From contig OX439131.1 of the NCBI GenBank assembly GCA_949318235.1, positions 26,413,403 to 26,477,402 of the forward strand: 64,000 nt of DNA, given 5' to 3'. A program made the translations under genes and the position numbers. This DNA comes from Ecdyonurus torrentis. Taxonomy: Eukaryota > Arthropoda > Insecta > Ephemeroptera > Heptageniidae. This document shows, piece after piece, positions 54,188 to 64,000 of this stretch (within the stretch, counting starts at the first letter, position 1; every line of letters begins with the position of its first letter). Below the pieces are notes generated by a model. It was not told the origin of the DNA, made no database searches, and worked only from the letters and a program-made list of their open reading frames with translations.

Positions 54188-55136
54188 AAAATATATAAAA
54201 ATATATATACATCGAATTTAACGAGCTATTTCTTTCATATATTTGTCGTATATTGAGCCAAATACTAATATATAGTTAAAAAAAATGTTATTAATTGGTG
54301 TTTAGATTTTAGATATTATATAAAATGTAATAACAACCAAAAAAAGAATCAGTATATTTAGTATATAATATAGAATGCATTCAATGTAAAATTTTAATCA
54401 ATATATATTTATCTCCAATAGTTTTACCTGGCATAATTAAAAACAGTACTTATATCAGAAAGCTTATTTGTTAGATAAACTATTATATTATATGAATATA
54501 CATTCCTGCCAAAATTCAGCAGTATAAAAGAAAAATTTATTATTATTATTTGCTCAATGTCTATTTAATAATGGATTTGCAAATATTTATAGAATTGGTG
54601 CTTTTGATAGTTTTAGTAGTTGATATAGGTGAAATACTTATTTCATCTTCTTCTCTTAGGGTTGAATAACATCTTCAGTATAGATTTGATATGAGAGCAT
54701 AGATGAGATAAACTATTGTATAGTATGTATGGTTGTGTCAACACTTATAAAACGTCAAGCACTTTTATATTATATATATATACCCTAAACTTAGATCACA
54801 ATCTGTCCCAGGAAATTGAATAAGAAGCAGCACAAAAATTTATGACTTATATTTTATATTTTTCAAGTATAATAATATTCTTTATATAACAGGATGGTAT
54901 TTCCTGTTTTGATAATAAAAATACAGACTTATTATTGTTTTCATATATGTTACCTGATTTTTTGTTTGTATATTTTTCACACCTAAAATTGTGAAATTTT
55001 AGTTTATTCATAACATAGAAATTTTGTATAGTTTGGTATTTTATATCTTAAATTTTATTACGTTAAACTGGAATCTACAGATTTTTTTCCTTGTATAAAT
55101 TTTTGTCAAACAAAAATCACATCCTACCATCTTTTG

Positions 55137-55173
<37 letters not shown>

Positions 55174-55580
55174 CTCATTATCATTAATATGTATTTTAAT
55201 CTAAAATAATCGGATATAAAATGCAAAACCAATTGTCGTTCCAATTTTTGAATTATTATCAAACAGAATAGAACCTCATGCATCCTGTCATAACAAAATT
55301 TTAAATATAAATATAATATTTATCAAAATGTGTACTGTAGCAGTCAGTATGTTGATCAATTTTATATCAACAGCTTTCCCCTATACCAGTTCTTATCTAA
55401 TAATATGTAATGTGTGACTCATATTATATATATTTGCAATATATGCTTTTACTGATATATATTACTATATTATAATAATGTATTTAGCTATATAGAAAAA
55501 TATATTATAGCTCATTGTATATGTATTGTAAATTATACTGTGCTTGTCATTCATTTTTTTTTCTCAATAAAAATTTTATT
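54188..55580 (+). other. Possible 3' UTR and polyadenylation sites
   Basis: If the TAA at 54185 is the true stop, the transcript should end downstream. AATAAA hexamers occur at 54914-54919 and 55566-55571. The second is preceded by a TGTATATGTATTGTAAAT-like U/G-rich stretch. In DNA this AT-rich the hexamers are weak evidence, so the end is a guess. Confidence 0.25.
55140..55170 (+). repeat. Poly(T)31
   Basis: Uninterrupted T run downstream of the fourth exon. Confidence 0.96.
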
Positions 55581-56634
55581 CGCTATCAAATTATATATAA
55601 ATCAATTTAAATATCCAATCTCTATATATATTTATAATTAATAATGATAATCGAATTTTAATCTATATACAGTATATACGACCAGATTTATATTTAATAA
55701 TTTATTTTTCATTACAAAAAAAAAGTTATAATGGAATTTTTTAACGAGTATTAAAAATATATATCATTAAAATTAGTTTCTTAATTTTTTTAGAATATAT
55801 ATTTACGTATATAAAAGAGGAATTCTTATAGTAAATTCTGAATTAATATAAACAAGTTTTAAAAAATATCTTGCTAAAAGCTCATGGATAATATAACATA
55901 TTTTTTTTTTAAATTGCACTCATATATTTCACTATACACATATAATATGTTAACCCTAAGAAAATTGATAGTCTCTAAAATATAATTTAATAAAAACGAT
56001 AGGGGTAAAGAGATGGATTCTCTTTATAATTCATTCATTTTTAAATTAACAGCTATATAGGGGTTCTCATATATATAAATAAAATTTCATAGTATATATA
56101 ATATATACAAAAGCAAAAATCTATATTATCCACTTTCATTTTCACATATTACATAAATAAAAACTTCTTTTTTTTTATATAAAAAGTAATTTTTAAAAAT
56201 CTTTTTACTAAAATATTTTCAAGTATCAGTTTTTGAGTATTAAAAGAGCTTTTGTAGTAAAATTTAATAGAACATTTTTGCTAAAAATTTATATATACAT
56301 TTTTTCCATACAAAAAATAAAATAAAATTCTCTGTGTATAGTTAGTGGTATTATCTAACTCACATTTGTAGAAACATTAGTCAATGCAAAATAATAATTT
56401 AAAAAAAATCTCATTGGCAAAGATAATGTCTTTGAAAGTATATAAAAAAAATGAGCAATGACGTTATAAATAAAAAAATATATATATATTATGCATGTTT
56501 TAGAACGTACAGGTTATACATATAACTAAATATGGACTCGTATAGAGAGAGTATATTATTAGTAAAAATTAGATCAGTGTCTAAAATTATAAAGGGGATA
56601 AAATAAGTTCTAAGAAAATAATATATAGAAGCAA

Positions 56635-56635
<1 letters not shown>

Positions 56636-56667
<32 letters not shown>
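56636..56667 (+). repeat. Poly(A)32
   Basis: The longest A run on the plus strand, where long T runs are otherwise the rule. Confidence 0.96.
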
Positions 56668-56669
<2 letters not shown>

Positions 56670-58815
56670 TTTTTGCTAAAGTTTATTTTTAAAACTACCC
56701 ATGTTTACTTATAGAAAAAAATGTAACTTTACAAAAACTTAATTTTACACCACTTTATATAGAACATACTTTTTTTGTGTTCTATAAAGCTCTATATATT
56801 ACAAAACTTTTTGAACTTGTAATATGAAATTTTCATATAATATAATAAACATTAAGTGAAAGAAGAGGGTTACATGATGACTTATAGTTTTGTTTCCTAC
56901 TTTTGTAATTATATTGTTCCTCTCTTTGTTACATGAAAATACATTCCACACTTGATATAATTTAGTTTTCATTATATTCTCATACACAAACATATATCTA
57001 AATTCTCTGTTTATATATATATAATATATATATACAAGCTTTGGTTTCATTCTAATTATGTATTTAATGTAAATAATATAATTTAACTCATTATTTTATA
57101 TACTATAATGAAGTATTATAATAAGTTTTGTGAATAAATGTAAAAAAAAATATATACATTGAGTTAATTTAAAATAAATAATAAAATAAAATTCATGTAT
57201 ATTATATTATTATTTGTTTACTATATACCTTTTTAAATATATGTATTAAAAACATATAATAATTTAAATTAGTAATATTAATATAATTTTAATTAAAATT
57301 TTGATAATTTTAAACATGCAGTCTTATTATTATTATTAGAAAATATGAAATTCATTATATTTAAAACATTATATGAATATAACTTTCAAAGAAAATTTAA
57401 AATTTAAATACTATATTATCATATTTATAGAGAAAGGATAAAGATAAGAAGAAAATGAGGGAATCTTTTTGATGTGCAGTCATATGAAAGTTTATAGATA
57501 AACTTTTTCATTTTTTTTTTATCATTATAGTATTTAGAAAAATTAAAAAAAATGTCCCATATAAATATTTATACTACCTTTATAAAGCTTTTTAAACAAA
57601 ATTAATATGTCATCATAAAGAAAAGAAAAGAAGAAAATTAAAAAAAAAAAAAGAAAAAAAAAAGTAGAAGATTAAGACGTAATAAAAATTTGAAGCAGCA
57701 ACTAACTTACTTGCAGAATATTTAGCAAACGACGTGTATTACTCATGCACTACAGTCTAAACATAATTATCGTATAGTAGTTTTGATGTCACGCGATATC
57801 AAAAACAATACAGGTGCAAAGAACTTTTACAGGACGTGACGCGACCTAAGCAGCCGGTAGTGTTTCGACCTTTTTTTTTTTCCTTAACAATAAAATAATA
57901 TAACAACAAAAAGAGTTATAGTTTTAAAGTATAAGTAAAGTAAAGTAAAGTTGGGAGCGACCTTCATGTGCATCTAGCGCGAGAAAAAAGAAATGGAGAA
58001 CATCGGAGAACTTCCTTCTAAAAAGTACACAAGGGGAAATCTTAAAAAGCAACACTTTGATAACATGACGTGATTTTATAAAACTAAAGCAATAAAAAAT
58101 ATACGGGAAAAATCATACAAGGATTCTTAATAATAATAACATAAAGAGTTATATATATATAAAAAAAAGGTATAAGAATGCATCTTTTTTCGTTGCAATG
58201 ATATTTCACACATTATAAACTTTTAGAACAAGAATGCAAATAAAAAAATATGGGAATTAAACTTAATTTTAACTACTCATTACATTAAATATTATGACAA
58301 AAAAATGTAATTAATTTAAATTATTAACAAAAATGAGTTTTTTTTATTTAATTTTTTTAATTAATGTTAACATTAACTTTATGATATATACTCTCATCAT
58401 CAACATAATTAGAAAAATAATTAAAATTTTATTATGATTACACAATAAAACGTATACAACAATACTTATAGAATATTTTTCACATATTATTATGAATTAA
58501 ATTTGAACATTTTGTATAATATGAAATATTTTTTAAAATTTGAAATTTTATCTAAAAACATTAATAGATAAATATATTCAAACAAAATAACGGACAAATA
58601 TAAACAGGTTCACAAGATGTATTTTTATAATATATTATATAATAAGTATTATCCTGTTCTGTTCGTCAAATATTACAACAGTTTTGATGAGTATAAAAAA
58701 AGTAATTCTTGCATGCAAAATAGACATTTAATTTAAAATAATATATAGCATTTCATTTCCCGTGCACCATAAAATAAATACATTTCATTGCACTAAATCA
58801 AAGACATGTTGCGAT

Positions 58816-58937
<122 letters not shown>

Positions 58938-59294
58938 AAAATTCCTTTAAAAATATCATATAAGAAATAAATGACTAAAAGTAAAAAATAATATTAATGT
59001 TTCAGACACGTAGATTAATGTCAACACATGATGTTATTAAAGAAAAAAGCCTAAGGTGTTAATATGAACTCATTTTTTTTAAATATTTTTTTATGTATAA
59101 TTAAATTTGTGTGTCTATTTCATATTTGAGTGCAGCTATAATTGTTAAGTGATGCGTTATTTACTTTATCGTAAGGTAAAATTACCTTTTTCGTGAAGTG
59201 GTGTATATATACGTATGTATATATATCATAAATTGGGTGTCGATTAAAACCCAATTTGTAGTTACAGCTCTTTAAAGTTGTAACCCTCCGCATC

Positions 59295-59408
<114 letters not shown>

Positions 59409-62083
59409 AGTTAATAACTTTTTGTACCATCATACTCATCCCTTCTAGCTCTTTGCTTCTCATCACAAAATCATTTTATAATCATTTTCAATTTAAATGT
59501 CTTTTAAATTAAATTTATATCACTAGATACATAATGAGGAAAATAAGATGAAAACTTTTTTTTTTACTTTATTATTTATTTATGTGAAAGGAAAAGCTGC
59601 CTTTTTTTCCTTCTCTCCTTTGAAATTGTTTTCTTTATTAAATTATACTTTTAAATTACAATTTTCTTTAATATACAAAACAAAAAAACAAAAATATAAA
59701 TATGCTTAAATTTAATTTCCCATTCAGTTATACTTAAAATATACTAATTGATTTAAAATTAATACTAAAAAGTTGAGTATAGGATCCTCTTGTAATCAAT
59801 TTAACAAATATATGATTTATTAAGAGAAATCTATAAAACAAACTTGAACTAATTTAACATTTATTATTAAATTCCCAAAACAAGAAGTGTAAAATTTACC
59901 ATATCCAAATAATATAACTTAAAAATAGGGTAGTTATAATATAATATGTAGAATTATATTTTTTGAACGCTTAAAATTTTTAATGATCCTTGAATTGAAT
60001 ATACACGGAAAAAATGAAGAATTTGAAATACAGACGTAAAATATTCTATAGGGATAAATATAATAATATACGAAGAACAATTTGTATACCAGCAAAACGC
60101 AGTATATTTTATGTAGCTAAATGAATAATTAAATTTAACTATAGTAAATAGAGTATGAAACAAGTATTTCCTTTGCATATACAAACTTACAAAGTGTAAT
60201 ATGATACTGAGAGATCTAAAAATAAGATATCTATATATGTATAGCATTTTCCTTAAATTTGCATAATTAAACATCCACAACATAATACTGATATTCATTA
60301 CATATAAACTTAATATACAAACTTATTATATAATATAAAACTTTAAGTTAAATATTTTGAAATTTAAACTGTATAATTATTTTACTTTGAGATGAACACT
60401 TACATATATATTAAAATTATAATAAAGTAATTGCACTTTCATATATGCAATGTATATACTAAAATATAAATTATATAATTAAAATTTTGCACGGTTTCTG
60501 TTTATAAATTTTAACTTATATATTAAGATTTCTTGTTGTTATTATATGCATTACAATTATGATTTTATATAAGTTAATAATGTTGAGGTTTGATATAATT
60601 GTAATATAATTTTGAGCTTTATTGCTTTTAGTATTATGACGTAAAGTAAAAGTTACGGAGGTATAACGTTCAAGTACTGTATGTATATTATTGTTAGTTA
60701 GAAATTTTAGTATGTTATAGTTTAATATAATATATGAGATGTTAAAACAGTGTTGCCACGAATAATCACGAATCTAATTATTTATTATTATTATTTAATG
60801 ATTATTCTATTTATTTTTATATAATATTATGTATATAAGAGAAGCAAACTGCTGGGAATAGAACGAGCGGGAATTGTAAAAGAAAAGATCGGAAATACTT
60901 AATTTGTAACATCCTATTCCGTTAAAGTGTTATAAATTATTATAAATTTGTATCCTCGCACCTCTTTTTTCTTTTTTTTTTTTTTTTTTTATTATTATTT
61001 TTTTTATATAATTTTTAGTTTCTTAGACGCAATCAAGAAAAAAAATTTTATATATAATAATATACTCTCTCTAATATTTACGAATATTGTAATGTAAGAT
61101 TCATTGAGCTGCGTTAGAGTGAAATCAAAAAAGAAAATATCACTTCATGAATTAAACAATAAAAAAAAATCCACGCAGTTAGGTTTTGTGTAATTTAAAA
61201 CATATAATTATCAAGGACGTGTAATATAGTTGGTACAGTTAATTTTTATTACACATAATATATTACGGTTCCATAATAAAATAAAAAGTGATGCAGGTGC
61301 ATCAAATACATTACACGTGGAAATATATTAGAAAATTTATTAAAAAAAAATTGTAATTATAATGCACTTTCACTTATATATAATAAATGAATACAGTATG
61401 TTGTAAAATTAATTTTATTATTACGAAATTTGAATCACATATTGCAAATTTAATTAAATCTCCTTATTTAGTAGTAAGTAATTGTCAATAATGCAGCATT
61501 TAACTTTAATAACATTTATAAGTATCGTATAGTTTATATAGTTTTGCTTATTACCTTGTTTTTTTATAGCCGGCATACAAAAATAATATAGTTTTTTTTA
61601 ATGCAACCGTTGCAGAGTTAGAATACTTAAAAATCAAAATCCCTATAATTATACGTATTCAATTCTTTTCAGTATAATTACTTTACTCACTGCATGCAAA
61701 TTTGGAATTGTTTCTAAATTAGTTGGCAATTTGATTTTACATTTACAATTTTCTGGTTTTGCTCTAAAGACGTAATACTTTCAGTAATTGGTTCCACAAA
61801 TTATGCTTATAGTTTTTGAATATAATATTAAATAAATTTTTATATTATAATATACTACAGTATATATAGTTTCAATCATATCAGCATAAAATGAAATCCA
61901 CATTAAAATTACAATTTTTTTTTGGTTGTGTGAATTCGTCTAAATGTCGTGAAGAGGATAAAACCCACATTTTATGTTACATTTTTTTCCTGGGTCTTAT
62001 CATATGGACTGTGTACGCGGCACCGGCTCTAACTCACAGTATTAAAATATATAAACCAGCAACATCACGTCAACCCAGATTTT

Positions 62084-62084
<1 letters not shown>

Positions 62085-62114
<30 letters not shown>
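62085..62114 (+). repeat. Poly(T)30
   Basis: Uninterrupted T run. Confidence 0.96.
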
Positions 62115-62117
<3 letters not shown>

Positions 62118-62292
62118 CATCTCATATATTATATAAAACTTGTACACACAAAAACACATAAAAATGTTTATGATTCTGAATATATGAATTTATGTTATTT
62201 TTTACGCTTTTTGTATTTTGTATGCATAGCGTTTTGCATGCTATATAACAACACATAAGAAAAAACAAATTTAGATCAAAGAGTGAACTTCC

Positions 62293-62297
<5 letters not shown>

Positions 62298-62338
<41 letters not shown>
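62298..62338 (+). repeat. (TA)n microsatellite
   Basis: About 20 TA units, followed about 35 bp later by a short CT tract. Confidence 0.94.
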
Positions 62339-62340
<2 letters not shown>

Positions 62341-62695
62341 CTCTCAATCTCTTTAACATGGAAAATAGTTTCTCTCTCTCTCTCTCTCGAACAAATTAGA
62401 TTTATGTCCACACGAAAAGCATCAAGTTGTTTACTTTGTCTAAATCTAAAATATAAGAAGAAGTTTTTTGCTTGCAAAAGTTGACGGACATATACGATAT
62501 GCTACGGTCCAATAAATATATTTTTTCCTGTCTATATAGAGAGAGGAAGAGAAGGAGGGAAAGGAAGAGAGAGAAACTTTCCTCTTTTTGACGTGATGCT
62601 TTTTTTGCGTATTTCTTTGTTTTTGAGAAGAAAAAAATAAAATAATAATAAAAATGTTTTTGCTTCCTAACGTAAATTAGTTGAAGAGGTTCGAG

Positions 62696-62698
<3 letters not shown>

Positions 62699-62779
<81 letters not shown>
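62699..62779 (+). repeat. (GA)n microsatellite
   Basis: About 40 units; an opposite-polarity imperfect CT tract lies at 62886-62921. Confidence 0.97.
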
Positions 62780-62782
<3 letters not shown>

Positions 62783-62885
62783 CCTTAATTTAAAAACAAA
62801 AGAAAACATTTTTTTGCAAAGATTAAATAATATAGTATTTAAAATTCGACGTTTGTTGCAGGATTTTTAATTAATTAAGATTTTT

Positions 62886-62890
62886 CTCTC

Positions 62891-62921
<31 letters not shown>
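62886..62921 (+). repeat. Imperfect (CT)n microsatellite
   Basis: CT array with two CTTT interruptions. Confidence 0.9.
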
Positions 62922-64000
62922 CCATTTCTTGATTCTAAGAAATAAAATATATTTATTTCCTTGTCAAATATAGTACATTAGAGAATAATTTCTCATGTAC
63001 CTTTGAGGTATTTAATTAATAACGGAAGGCATATACAAGAGTCTAATACTCAACTTTTGGTGGAGATTAAATCTTTTAGATTGTGAACAACATGAAATGA
63101 TATATTTTTTTATATACTAATATTCTTTCTTCTTCTCAACTTTATCCAAAGTCATTGAGAGTGAAAATGTGGTTCAATTAACGAGCTCATATACTTTTAT
63201 TTCATTAGTCATGGTCATGGAACATTGAATTCACATGAAATTTTTTCTTGATGTACGTTTTCTTTAATTATGAGAGAAACAATGTAGAGCTGTGTTTATA
63301 CGTAGTTAATTTTTGTTTTTAAAGCTTATTAATTTTATACACAAACACATTCAAAAGTATATTTACTTTACTTTTATATGTATAAGTTATAAGTTGGATT
63401 TTTTTTATATAATATAATTGACATAGTGATTAGGAAAACTAAATTTAAAGGTAGAATATGAAAGACTAATATTTGAACGGTAAATTAAAATACACAGATT
63501 TTTTTTTCGTCTCTCATATGTAATTATAAAAATTAATTTTTTTCGTGTGAAACGGAAACATTACGAATCACTGAAAGTTCAAAATATATTTTTTTTTGTA
63601 ATTTCCTTTAGTCACGAATATATTGTTACAAGATAAAGTAATTTACAAATAATAATAAAGTAACTAACCTAAAATATCATTACATTTGCTGAGTAATATG
63701 AGTAATAAAATTCATAAATCAAATTTGTTCATTTCGTTAAATTTTATTGCTATTATACTCGTATTCTATTAGGCGTATATATATATAAAAGAGATCCCCT
63801 TTTTTATATATATAACAAAAATAACACATTGAAAATCACTCTACCACCCACCTATACAGTATAAAAATTAATATGGCACTTATACTAAATTTGTCCCTCC
63901 CAATTTTTTTTCTATGTAGTTCCGCCTTTCTGCTTTACTTGCACACCTGAGCTTAAATAGCATTTTTTTTTTTTGTTAATAAAAGCTTGCAAATCATTAC

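Noticed and set aside
60003..60020. CACGGAAAAAA word similar to the MITE terminus
   Set aside because: No right-hand CCGTG partner within several hundred bases; a short A-rich match is likely by chance.
61891..62136. 81-codon open frame with a hydrophobic middle
   Set aside because: Runs into a poly(Phe) translation of a T30 tract and has no similarity I recognise; not a credible last exon of the PDZ gene.

Overview
This window looks like arthropod nuclear DNA, most likely from an insect. It is very AT-rich, crowded with long dinucleotide microsatellites ((GA/CT)n, (TA)n, one (TG)n) and poly(T/A) tracts, and it carries one gene split into widely spaced exons with canonical GT-AG introns. The composition would suit an AT-rich hymenopteran such as a small parasitoid wasp, but no taxon-specific marker is visible, so the species is an inference.

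I can support one protein-coding gene, on the plus strand, with coding exons at 13700-13922, 36955-38243, 43206-43479 and 53976-54187. The reading phases agree at all three junctions (1, 0, 1). The conceptual protein is 665 residues: an acidic N-terminus, a long disordered basic/Ser/Pro/Gln-rich middle, and one C-terminal PDZ domain (GLGF loop, class I histidine) split across the last two exons. The PDZ resembles those of the PDZD2 / pro-interleukin-16 / insect big-bang-like scaffold group. The stop in the fourth exon overlaps a possible splice donor, so the gene may continue beyond what I can resolve.

Layout: 1-13430 is upstream non-coding DNA with microsatellites, a probable LINE 3' tail near 3.1 kb and a pair of related MITE-like repeats near 4.8 and 7.9 kb. 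13440-13699 is a GC-richer leader and probable promoter region. Intron 1 (13923-36954, 23 kb) holds several compact, GC-richer, motif-dense islands (21.86-22.02, 24.44-24.54, 30.6-30.8, 31.9-32.2 kb) that could be enhancers or alternative promoters. Intron 2 (38244-43205) and intron 3 (43480-53975) hold more microsatellites and islands at 42.3, 48.4 and 51.7 kb. 54188-64000 is non-coding, with possible 3' UTR first and then repeats.

I found no RNA gene, CRISPR array, intact transposon or viral gene. The most notable observations are a motif cluster at 21.86-22.02 kb (three CACGTG E-boxes, one TGACGTCA CRE and a TATA box), a dense island at 48.45-48.54 kb, a six-residue synonymous echo of the exon 2 start at 31.94 kb, and a near-consensus RFX X-box beside a TATA-like element at 30.6-30.75 kb.
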